A stretch of 7,205 nucleotides of DNA from DASVXQ01 sp046727955 (lineage in GTDB: Bacteria > Actinomycetota > CALGFH01), in assembly GCA_046727955.1 (NCBI GenBank), contig JBKPDO010000208.1:1-7205 (forward strand), in the 5' to 3' direction. The position numbers and the translations under genes are program-made. The number at the start of each line of letters is the position of its first letter. Position 1 is the stretch's first letter. The notes under the pieces are model-generated. The model made no database searches and was not told the DNA's origin. It saw only the letters and a program-made list of their open reading frames with translations. This document shows positions 1 to 7,143 of this stretch, one piece after another.

Positions 1-2
1 GC

Positions 3-1781
<1,779 letters not shown>

Positions 1782-1789
1782 AGGGCGAA

Positions 1790-1795
1790 CCTCCT
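1790..1795 (-). promoter_or_regulatory. Shine-Dalgarno of GH15 gene, overlapping the CYTH stop codon
   Basis: The minus strand reads TAGGAGG across 1796-1790: the TAG stop of the CYTH gene (1796-1794) runs into a perfect AGGAGG, followed by 8 nt and the GH15 ATG. Ribosomes ending on CYTH therefore stop on the start site of the next gene, an arrangement expected to couple translation of the two genes. The site fixes the GH15 start. Confidence 0.85.
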
Positions 1796-2585
1796 AGGCG
1801 TCGGCCGTGGCCGTGACTTTGAGGCCGCGGGAGAAGTAGGTGAGCGCGGTCTTGGTCTTGGTCTGCTGCTCGCCGGACAGGTCCACGCCCTGCGTCGTCA
1901 GGAACGCCCGCAACTCGGCGGCAGCCTGGAACGCCTCGCTCGGCGCGGACTTGGTCGACAGCTCCAGGATCCGCGAGCCGTCGGGGTACAGCCACAGCTC
2001 AGCGACCAGCCGCCGGCCGTAGTCCCCCGGCGTGAACTTCAGCTTGAGGAGGTTGATCGGGCCCAGGATCGACAGGTCGTCCAGCCCGACGCCCCCAGGG
2101 GCGTGCGCGGCGAAGAACGCCCGCTGTTCCTTGGAGAACAGCTTGCGGATCGGCCGGTCGCCCGCGGCCACCGCCTTGACTTCGCCGACCCCCGGCGCGC
2201 CCTTGAGGGATGCCGAGCAGACGTAGCCACCCGGCATGGCGTCGACCTCCACGACCAGGTTCTTGGACCCGCGCAGGCCGGCTGGGAGCTCGTCCGGGAC
2301 GACCGGGCGCAACTTGACCACCGAGTCGTCGGCGCGCTGCTGGACCCGGCGGGCGCGCACCACCACGCCGTGCCGGTTGAGGGCCAGGTCGGGGGTGTCG
2401 AAGAAGTAGACCTGGCGGATCTGGGCCTCCAGCGGGTCCATCCCGAGCGCCACGACCGCCGAACGATGGTCGCTGTCGGGTATGGTCAGCTTCAGCTCGA
2501 CGCTGTTGGCGCCCTTGATCAGGGCGAGCACCCGTTCGAGGTCGGCGTCGGAGAGCCGCTGGGGTCGTTTGCCGGTCACTGGCAT
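1794..2585 (-). CDS. CYTH-domain protein (triphosphate tunnel metalloenzyme family), 263 aa
   Basis: CYTH proteins form a beta-barrel tunnel that binds triphosphate groups with basic residues and metal ions. Known members are class IV adenylate cyclases, thiamine triphosphatases, inorganic triphosphatases and the polyphosphate polymerase core. The start is ATG 2585 (MPVTGKRPQRLSDADLERV), with AAGGGA 7 nt upstream. The open frame continues further upstream, but that part is the NERD gene read in another frame. Visible signatures are SVELKLTIP (28-36), FFDTPDLALNRHGVVVRARR (early strands with tunnel arginines), VVKLRPV, LVVEVDAM and, near the C-terminus, ELWLYPDGSRILELSTK. The N-terminal ExExK motif reads S-V-E-L-K, so its first glutamate is a serine and metal binding may be altered. 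It lies 28 nt after the NERD gene and 12 nt before GH15, in one operon. With PPK2 nearby, a triphosphate or polyphosphate substrate is plausible but inferred. Databases often label such proteins adenylate cyclase without proof. Confidence 0.86.
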   Translation of the reverse strand: MPVTGKRPQRLSDADLERVLALIKGANSVELKLTIPDSDHRSAVVALGMDPLEAQIRQVYFFDTPDLALNRHGVVVRARRVQQRADDSVVKLRPVVPDELPAGLRGSKNLVVEVDAMPGGYVCSASLKGAPGVGEVKAVAAGDRPIRKLFSKEQRAFFAAHAPGGVGLDDLSILGPINLLKLKFTPGDYGRRLVAELWLYPDGSRILELSTKSAPSEAFQAAAELRAFLTTQGVDLSGEQQTKTKTALTYFSRGLKVTATADA

Positions 2586-2613
2586 CGTCGAATCCCTTCT
2601 GGTTCTGCGGCGC

Positions 2614-3519
2614 TCAGACCGCTGGGCGGAGCACCTCCAGGAGCCGGGCGGTGGCCCGCTCGACCTCACTTGGCTGCACGCGCGATCCCCGGCGGACGAC
2701 GTCGGGGAGCTGTCGCAGGGTGGCCGGACGCACCCCCTGGACCGCTGGTAGTAGACCGGACCGCCAGCCACGACCGCCGTGGAGGCACAGCAGCGGCCAG
2801 ATGTGGATCCGGGCGACGCCGGCCAGCACGTCGGCGAGAGCCTCAGCCTCCCAGCGCAGGCCCAGCCGCGGACCGGCCATGCCACCGGCTGCGGACCCTG
2901 GCAAGGTGGCCTTCCGCAGCGGCGCGAACCGCGGGCGCTGCCAGGACTGGATGACCCAGACACCGGTCGGGCCGACCACCAAGTGGTCCAGGCTAGCCGG
3001 CCATCCCGCCAGGGTGACGTCGTGCAGCACCAGGTAGCCCTCCTGCCCCAGCGGCCCCAGCACGCCGGCCGTGCGCTGCTGCCTCGCGGCCTGCCCACGC
3101 CACACTCTGGCGCTGGCGGAGGGGTGGAAACGGAGCCGCCACCGGGTCACCAGCGCTGCCACCAGGGCCATCAGCCACCCGAGCCAGGCACCCAGAGTGG
3201 GCCCGACCAGCAGCCCACCCCCGAGGGCGGCGGCGGCCATCGCCGCCACCCGCCACCACCGGCCGTGGCGCCAGGCCTCGCGTTCCTGCTGGCGGCAGCG
3301 TTGGTAGGCGGCCTGGGCGGAGGCGCCAGGCTGGCTGCCGCGCGGATCCGAGACTGCCCGGCTCGGCGGCATCCCGTCACCGCCGGACGCCGTCCAGATC
3401 TCCTCGGCCAACTCGCGCACCCGCTCCTGGCTGAGCCGGCGGACCGTCAGCGCGACGCAGTTGGCATCGCCCTGGTGGCAGCGGCAGGCCCGGTCATCTT
3501 CGTGGCGCTTTCTGGCCAT
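2614..3519 (-). CDS. Membrane-anchored NERD-domain protein with a degenerate nuclease site, 301 aa
   Basis: NERD (nuclease-related) domains are PD-(D/E)XK-like folds; their cellular role is poorly defined. From ATG 3519 the protein has a charged N-terminus with a C12-x-C14-H15-x5-C21 cluster, a helical stretch (about 25-45), a disordered linker, a basic patch RHGRWWR (84-90), a hydrophobic span of about 35 residues (91-125) long enough for a two-helix membrane hairpin, and then the NERD domain: GPLGQEGYLVLHDVTLAG (155-172), SLDHLVVGPTGVWVIQSW (176-193) and the later strand RIHIWPLLCLHG. D178 of the expected active site is present, but the usual (E/D)-x-K is Q191-S192-W193, and the upstream glutamate of the usual GAEGE-type motif is also replaced (RGQAARQQRT). 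It is therefore probably not an active nuclease. The start is set by GGAGG 7 nt upstream; an in-frame ATG at 3621 would add 34 low-complexity residues. First gene of the NERD-CYTH-GH15 operon. Confidence 0.82.
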   Translation of the reverse strand: MARKRHEDDRACRCHQGDANCVALTVRRLSQERVRELAEEIWTASGGDGMPPSRAVSDPRGSQPGASAQAAYQRCRQQEREAWRHGRWWRVAAMAAAALGGGLLVGPTLGAWLGWLMALVAALVTRWRLRFHPSASARVWRGQAARQQRTAGVLGPLGQEGYLVLHDVTLAGWPASLDHLVVGPTGVWVIQSWQRPRFAPLRKATLPGSAAGGMAGPRLGLRWEAEALADVLAGVARIHIWPLLCLHGGRGWRSGLLPAVQGVRPATLRQLPDVVRRGSRVQPSEVERATARLLEVLRPAV

Positions 3520-3526
3520 CTCGGGA

Positions 3527-3531
3527 CCTCC
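3527..3531 (-). promoter_or_regulatory. Shine-Dalgarno that fixes the NERD gene start
   Basis: The minus strand reads GGGGAGGTCCCGAG before the ATG at 3519, putting GGAGG 7 nt from the start. The upstream in-frame ATG codons near 3621 have no comparable site and lie inside the palindrome at 3618-3634. Confidence 0.75.
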
Positions 3532-3617
3532 CCTGCCTGCTGCTCGGGCCGGCGGCGCGGCGCTGCAAGTCGCACAGACCGCCGCTGTCACCGTCCCACC
3601 GGCCGCGTCACGAGTCA

Positions 3618-3634
3618 TCACCTGTTCGAGGTGA
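3618..3634 (-). promoter_or_regulatory. Palindromic operator-like site A, upstream of the NERD-CYTH-GH15 operon
   Basis: TCACC-N7-GGTGA with inner bases TGTTCGA (plus strand). The pairing extends to six bases per arm (TCACCT/AGGTGA). The plus-strand left flank is GTCA, so the minus strand continues as GGTGATGAC toward the gene. The flank's near edge is 94 nt from the NERD start, and the site begins 13 nt after the MFS stop. No convincing -10 element is visible between site and gene. Confidence 0.7.
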
Positions 3635-3647
3635 GGTTGGTCCCTCG

Positions 3648-5246
3648 TCAGCCCAAGGCCATCCCTTCCACGGAGCCCGATGGCGTGGGGTCTGGTAGGC
3701 GCATCATGCGGAACGAGTTGAGCAACCCGACGAGACCGGCGAGGATCGGAACGAGCAGTGCCACCTGAAGGGCAAGAGGTCTTGTGTCCGTGTTGATGCG
3801 GATGATCTCGTCCTGAATCTGCTTGGGTTGGCCGGCGAGCAGCTGTTTGAGCTGTGTGTTGCTCATCACTTCTGCGTCGTCCTCCAGCGCGTGCGCGACG
3901 CGCTGTTGATCAGCCGGGGGGAGCACGGTGCTCGCTTGCGCCATGTTGGTGAAGGTGATGGAGAGCGTTGCCAGCATAATGGCGCCGGCGAACGCCAACC
4001 CGAACGACAGCCCGAACGACCCTGCCGCCGAGTTCACGCCGGCGGCCTCGCTGACCCGCTCCTCCGAGATCGGGGCCAGCGTGTAGTTGTTGAGTTGGGA
4101 CACCAACAGACCCAACCCCGATCCCGCGATCGCTAGTGGCGCCAGGAGGTACCAGCCGAAGTCCGCCCGGGGCACGATCGGGATCAGCACCACCATTCCT
4201 ATCGTGAGGAGCGCGAATCCCAACCGGATGATGCTGCTCGGGCGCCGCTTTCCCGCCTTCTTCCCCGCGAGGATCGCCATTCCGAACATGCTGAGCGAGA
4301 GCGGGGCGAGGGAGAGGCCCGCCTGCAACGCGTTGTACTCGAGCACCATCTGCAGGTAGATCGGCAGCGCGATCATCGTGCCGCCCAGGGCGATCTGCTG
4401 GAGCAGCTGCTGGGAGATCCCAAATCTGAACATCTTGGACCTGAACAGATCTGGGTCGAGCAGCGTCGGCTTGCCTTGACGTGCGCGCCGCACGAGCCAG
4501 TAGGCCAGCGCTGCCAGCGCTATCGCACCGATTGCCAGGACCGCGCCAACGGATTCGCCGCCTTCCTGCCACAACAGGATGCTCAGCACGATGCCGCCCA
4601 TGCCCAGGACGGACAGGACCGCACCAGCGGCGTCGACGCGCCGAGGTCCTGTGTACGGCACGTCGTGGACGAGTCTGATGCCGGACAGCACGATCGCGAT
4701 GATGATGTCCTCGAGCAGGAACCCGACGCGCCACGACAGATAGGTGGTGATGAACCCTCCGAGCACCGGTCCGACCGCAGCGGCAATCGCAGCCGCCGCC
4801 CCGACCAGGGCGTAGGCCTCCTTCTGCGCCGCGCCTTCGAAGTTACCGTGGATGAGAGACTGCATGGCCGGCAGCAGAAGCGACGCGCCGAGCCCGCCCA
4901 CCACTGCCCAGAAGATAATGATCGCGGTCAGGCCCTGGGCGAATACCATCGCCAGAGCGCCGATAGCGTAGCCGAGCAGACCCAACACGTATGCCCGCCT
5001 GCGCCCGATCAGATCGCCGACCTTGCTGCCGATCAGGATGAACGCGGCAGATACCAGCGCCTCGAGCGCGATCGCCGACTGGACGCCGCTGGCGGTCGTG
5101 TCGAGATCCCGAACCACTGATGAGATCGAAACGTTCATCAGCGATGTGTCGACGACAAGTACGAACATCGCCATTGCCAGCAGGACGGCGAGCCGTTGAT
5201 TGCCCGTTGCCTCCTCAGGAACGCTGGTACTCGCTCCCTCGGTCAT
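3648..5246 (-). CDS. MFS transporter, DHA2 (EmrB/QacA) type 14-TM drug:proton antiporter, 532 aa
   Basis: Predicted inner-membrane proton-driven exporter of drugs or metabolites; the substrate is unknown. The first membrane segment contains VVDTSLMNVSISS (31-43), matching the LDxTVVNVAL signature of the family. Motif A is GSKVGDLIGRRR (73-84), in the cytoplasmic loop after the second segment. Antiporter motif C is AVGPVLGG (157-164), followed by SWR (171-173). Hydrophobic segments continue to the end, consistent with 14 helices, and a long polar loop (about 433-490, with VLPPADQQRVAHALEDDAEV) precedes the last helix, as in actinobacterial DHA2 exporters. Length is normal for the family. ATG 5246 has only a weak ribosome site (GGTGGG, 6 nt upstream). 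It appears to form its own unit, with palindrome B upstream and palindrome A just after its stop. Its codon use looks slightly less GC-rich than that of GH15. No regulator gene is adjacent within the window. Confidence 0.92.
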   Translation of the reverse strand: MTEGASTSVPEEATGNQRLAVLLAMAMFVLVVDTSLMNVSISSVVRDLDTTASGVQSAIALEALVSAAFILIGSKVGDLIGRRRAYVLGLLGYAIGALAMVFAQGLTAIIIFWAVVGGLGASLLLPAMQSLIHGNFEGAAQKEAYALVGAAAAIAAAVGPVLGGFITTYLSWRVGFLLEDIIIAIVLSGIRLVHDVPYTGPRRVDAAGAVLSVLGMGGIVLSILLWQEGGESVGAVLAIGAIALAALAYWLVRRARQGKPTLLDPDLFRSKMFRFGISQQLLQQIALGGTMIALPIYLQMVLEYNALQAGLSLAPLSLSMFGMAILAGKKAGKRRPSSIIRLGFALLTIGMVVLIPIVPRADFGWYLLAPLAIAGSGLGLLVSQLNNYTLAPISEERVSEAAGVNSAAGSFGLSFGLAFAGAIMLATLSITFTNMAQASTVLPPADQQRVAHALEDDAEVMSNTQLKQLLAGQPKQIQDEIIRINTDTRPLALQVALLVPILAGLVGLLNSFRMMRLPDPTPSGSVEGMALG

Positions 5247-5337
5247 AGGAGACCCACCATCCCGACAGTCGTAAAGTTCAGCGCCGGACGCGGTGCGCCG
5301 TCAGCGCGAACGTCCGCCCGCGCCCAGCCTGCCGGCA

Positions 5338-5354
5338 TCACCCATAACAGGTGA
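5338..5354 (-). promoter_or_regulatory. Palindromic operator-like site B, upstream of the MFS gene
   Basis: TCACC-N7-GGTGA with inner bases CATAACA (plus strand). The plus-strand left flank is GGCA, so the minus strand continues as GGTGATGCC toward the MFS gene. The flank's near edge is 87 nt from the MFS start at 5246. The site lies in the 195-nt ppk2-MFS gap and contains the stop codon of the small ORF 5338-5436. A possible -10-like TACGAC lies nearer the gene (about 5270), but no matching -35 was found. Confidence 0.68.
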
Positions 5355-5436
5355 GACTTTGTGGCGCCGATGCTGGGTGGGCGGTCTGCGGCGCCAGCAG
5401 GGCGCAGGCGAGCGCGACAGCCGTGCCGGAGCGCAT
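5338..5436 (-). CDS. Possible 32-aa signal-peptide-like ORF, or remnant of a secreted protein gene
   Basis: ATG 5436 begins 5 nt after the ppk2 stop, and AGAAGGG (5452-5446) lies 9 nt before it. The product starts MRSGTAVALACALLAPQ, continues TAHPASA and ends APQSLTCYG. That is a short basic n-region, a hydrophobic core and an A-S-A signal-peptidase-like site, leaving about eight or nine residues after cleavage. It ends on a TGA that is part of palindrome B. It could be a tiny exported peptide translated with ppk2, the 5' remnant of a secreted protein gene cut off by rearrangement, or chance in alanine-rich GC-rich DNA. No lipobox matches well (ALAC lacks the usual -3 residue). I did not recognise any family. 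Confidence 0.3.
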   Translation of the reverse strand: MRSGTAVALACALLAPQTAHPASAPQSLTCYG

Positions 5437-5441
5437 GCATG

Positions 5442-6362
5442 TCAGCCCTTCTCGTCTTCCGGCTCCGCCTCCAGCTTGCGGCGCGCTTCGGCATTGGCCG
5501 CCCGTGCCCGTTCCGAGACCTCCGGCCAGCTCAGGTCGAGCGACCCGATGGTGTCGACCAGGATCGCGGCGACCATCGCCTGCATCACCGGCTTGTGATC
5601 GGCGGGGATGACGTACCAGGGCGCCCACGCTGTGGAGGTGGCCGTGACCGCCTCCTCGTAGGCTCGCATGTAATGGTCCCAGTGCGCCCGCTCGGCCACG
5701 TCGGCCGCGCTGAACTTCCACTGCTTGCCTGGCTTGTCGAGGCGGGCGAGGAAGCGCCGCTTCTGCTCCTGCTTCGAGACGTGGAGGAAGAGCTTCACGA
5801 TCTTGGTGCCGTTCCGGTCCAGGTGGCGCTCGAACGCGTTGATGTCCTCGTGGCGCTCCGCCCAGAAGCTCGCCCCACGCGGACCGGGCGGCAGCTTCTG
5901 CTTCTGCAGCCACTCCGGGTGGACCCGCAGGGCGATGATCTCCTCGTAGTGCGACCGGTTGAAGATCCCGATGCGGCCCCGCTCGGGAAGCGCTCTGGAG
6001 ATCCGCCACAGGTAATCGTGGTCGAGCTCCTCGCTGGACGGCTGCTTGAACGAGACGACCTGCACCCCTTGCGGGTTCACTCCGGACATGACGTGCCTGA
6101 TCGTGGAGTCCTTGCCCGCGGCGTCGATCGCCTGGAATACCACCAGCAGCGCATAGGTGTCGCTTGCCCACAGCAGCTCCTGGGCCTCCGAGAGCTCCTC
6201 CACGCCGCGGGCGAGCAGCGATTTCGCCGTGGCGCTGAGCTCGTGCGCCGAGAGCTGCTCGAATTCCGGCCCGCTGGTCCAGGCGGGGTCGCGGCCGGTG
6301 ATATCCGCGTCCGTTCCCGGCTCCACCAGGAGCTCCTTGATGATGCGTTCCCGTCGATTCAC
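5442..6362 (-). CDS. ppk2: Polyphosphate kinase 2 family protein (polyphosphate:nucleotide phosphotransferase), 306 aa
   Basis: PPK2 enzymes move phosphate between polyphosphate and nucleotides (NDP to NTP or AMP to ADP, and the reverse) in the cytoplasm. Counting from GTG 6362 (VNRRERIIKELLVEP), the protein has an N-terminal helical region with DPAWTSGPEF, the Walker A loop FQAIDAAGKDSTIRHVMSG (76-94), NPQGVQVVSFKQPSSEELDHD, the Walker B-type motif GRIGIFNRSHYEE (129-141), and a lid with EDINAFERHLDRNGTKIVK. N135 replaces the aspartate of the DRSWYNR form seen in class I enzymes; this matches the PPK2 subgroup that includes AMP-phosphorylating enzymes, but the class is inference. Length is typical. 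The GTG start is favoured by GAGGGG 8 nt upstream and by homologues that begin near this point; an in-frame ATG at 6440 would add 26 residues unlike the family. Palindrome C lies about 100 nt upstream. Confidence 0.92.
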   Translation of the reverse strand: MNRRERIIKELLVEPGTDADITGRDPAWTSGPEFEQLSAHELSATAKSLLARGVEELSEAQELLWASDTYALLVVFQAIDAAGKDSTIRHVMSGVNPQGVQVVSFKQPSSEELDHDYLWRISRALPERGRIGIFNRSHYEEIIALRVHPEWLQKQKLPPGPRGASFWAERHEDINAFERHLDRNGTKIVKLFLHVSKQEQKRRFLARLDKPGKQWKFSAADVAERAHWDHYMRAYEEAVTATSTAWAPWYVIPADHKPVMQAMVAAILVDTIGSLDLSWPEVSERARAANAEARRKLEAEPEDEKG

Positions 6363-6370
6363 GCCGACCG

Positions 6371-6376
6371 CCCCTC
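6371..6376 (-). promoter_or_regulatory. Shine-Dalgarno supporting the GTG start of ppk2
   Basis: GAGGGG on the minus strand, with 8 nt to the GTG at 6362. The alternative ATG at 6440 encodes an N-terminus unlike PPK2 proteins, so this site decides the start. Confidence 0.65.
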
Positions 6377-6467
6377 GCCGCGAAGAAGACCAACATCGAC
6401 CATAGAACGTCCCGAACGTCCACTGTGTCCCCGCCCTCATCGTTGCTGGGCAGTCAGTGCTGTGGCA

Positions 6468-6484
6468 TCACCTGTTGCAGGTGA
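6468..6484 (-). promoter_or_regulatory. Palindromic operator-like site C, upstream of ppk2
   Basis: The most perfect copy: TCACCTG-TTG-CAGGTGA, with seven-base arms around three bases. In the shared form it is TCACC-N7-GGTGA with inner bases TGTTGCA. The plus-strand left flank is GGCA, giving GGTGATGCC toward ppk2. The flank's near edge is 101 nt from the GTG at 6362. Confidence 0.72.
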
Positions 6485-6565
6485 AATACGCCGCACCGGC
6501 GCCCGCGGCAGGTGGATCCGGCCCTTGACCGCCCAGACGGCTGGCTTCGGGCGGCGCCCTGCGGC

Positions 6566-6585
6566 TCACCCACCGGGGAGGGTGA
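6566..6585. promoter_or_regulatory. Variant palindrome with a wider spacer, upstream of the plus-strand small gene
   Basis: TCACCC-N8-GGGTGA, equivalent to TCACC-N10-GGTGA. The arms match the four N7 sites, but the spacing is 3 nt longer and the CAT flank is missing (GGC precedes TCACC). It ends 76 nt before the ATG at 6662. It may be a weaker operator for that gene, a hairpin, or coincidence. Confidence 0.35.
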
Positions 6586-6661
6586 CGGCGTCGCAGCCAG
6601 GCAGGAAGGTGATATGTGATGGTCGCCTGATGGGCTTGCCGAGCGGATTGGGGTGCTGCTG

Positions 6662-6871
6662 ATGGGTGAGGTCCGGTACGCGGTGCGGCTCAGAGGTCAT
6701 GGATGCGATGCGGGGACGGTCGCGGCGCGGGAGGGGTGGGAGGTCGCCACCGACCCGGTGCGCACGGTGCTGCATGGTCGGCTGCCCGACCAGGCCGCGC
6801 TGCTCGGGGTCCTGGCCAGGGCCCGGCTATTCGGCCTCGAGCTGCTCGAAGTCAGGCGGCTGCCTGGGTGA
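6662..6871 (+). CDS. Small protein of unknown function, 69 aa, paralogue of the facing minus-strand gene
   Basis: The protein begins MGEVRYAVRLRGHG and ends GLELLEVRRLPG. It aligns over its whole length with the product of 6876-7088: shared Y-x-(V/I)-R-(L/I)-(R/K)-G at the start, a P-x-x-T-(V/I)-L-x-G strand, an invariant PDQ, and GLEL-x-E-x-RR-x-PG at the end. Thirteen of the last 25 aligned residues after PDQ are identical, which supports it as a real gene. The pattern suggests alternating strands and helices, a small alpha/beta fold perhaps ACT- or ferredoxin-like (inference). ATG 6662 has GGGG 8 nt upstream; GTG 6653 is an in-frame alternative. Similar short proteins are common in actinobacteria without an assigned function. 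Only 4 nt separate its stop from the stop of its paralogue. Confidence 0.72.
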   Translation: MGEVRYAVRLRGHGCDAGTVAAREGWEVATDPVRTVLHGRLPDQAALLGVLARARLFGLELLEVRRLPG

Positions 6872-6875
6872 GCGA

Positions 6876-7088
6876 TTAGCTGGCTTCCCCTGGAAATCGC
6901 CGGAGCTCGACCAGCTCCAGACCGAGTGACTGAAGCTCGGCCAGCAGCTCGTGGAGCGCCTCCTGATCGGGGATCGGCCCGTACAGGATCGTCTCGGCAG
7001 GCTCGGTCGTGACCGTCAGCCCCTCGAAAGCCTGGAGCACCGAGTCGCCGACGCGGCCCTTGATCCGGATCTCATAGTTGTCTGCCAC
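6876..7088 (-). CDS. Small protein of unknown function, 70 aa, paralogue of the facing plus-strand gene
   Basis: The protein starts VADNYEIRIKGRVGDS from GTG 7088 and ends GLELVELRRFPGEAS. Likely order: strand (YEIRIKGRV), helix (DSVLQAFEG), strand (TVTTEPAETILYGPI), helix after PDQ (EALHELLAELQSLG), strand (LELVELRRF). It is soluble, with no signal peptide or cysteines. A purine-rich AGGAAGAGGG lies just before the GTG, and upstream extension of the frame (to ATG 7172) gives arginine- and proline-rich sequence that crosses palindrome D, so the GTG start is preferred. Palindrome D is 51 nt upstream (near edge of its flank). The family is recurrent in actinobacteria but I know of no established function. 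The two copies differ enough to be an old duplication. Confidence 0.78.
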   Translation of the reverse strand: MADNYEIRIKGRVGDSVLQAFEGLTVTTEPAETILYGPIPDQEALHELLAELQSLGLELVELRRFPGEAS

Positions 7089-7143
7089 ACGCGCCCTCTT
7101 CCTCGGTCCCGCTCCACGATCCGGGTCGCGACGCGCGGGGTCA

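Larger units (their letters stand above)
6363..6661. other. 299-nt divergent intergenic region between ppk2 and the plus-strand small gene
   Basis: This gap separates two divergently transcribed genes and should hold both promoters. It contains the ppk2 ribosome site, palindrome C (6468-6484) and the N10 palindrome (6566-6585). A TTGACC (plus strand, near 6520) resembles a -35 box but has no -10 at the right distance. Short open frames here (for example on the minus strand toward 6566) have no family features, and I call no gene. Confidence 0.6.

Noticed and set aside
3520..3621. A 34-residue N-terminal extension of the NERD protein from ATG 3621
   Set aside because: It would start inside palindrome A, has no ribosome site and is low-complexity, whereas ATG 3519 has GGAGG 7 nt upstream.
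3614..3634. The palindromes as PHO boxes of PhoP
   Set aside because: Streptomyces PHO boxes use a GTTCACC-like half-site, which resembles GTCATCACC, but as direct repeats. Here the half-sites are inverted around seven bases, so the architecture does not fit.
4476..5120. A 214-codon plus-strand frame within the MFS gene
   Set aside because: Antisense shadow, rich in Arg, Gln, Asp and His, without a ribosome site or domain; the MFS protein is unambiguous.
5581..5605. A further near-match, ATCACC followed by TTGTGAT, within ppk2
   Set aside because: The second arm is GTGAT without the GG and at a different spacing; it is coding sequence and does not meet the motif.
5338..6423. A 361-codon minus-strand frame overlapping ppk2
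   Set aside because: It is a shifted shadow of ppk2 with arginine- and glycine-rich translation. Only its last 32 codons, after the ppk2 stop, are considered separately as a possible small ORF.
6468..6484. The palindromes as transcription terminators or REP-type repeats
   Set aside because: The arms are only 5-7 bases, no T-run follows, and the position is upstream of genes rather than after them (site A follows the MFS stop, but B and C do not fit this role). The variable centres argue against copied repeats.
6505..6550. A -35-like TTGACC in the ppk2 upstream gap
   Set aside because: No -10-like hexamer lies 16-19 nt downstream on the plus strand, so a promoter cannot be supported.
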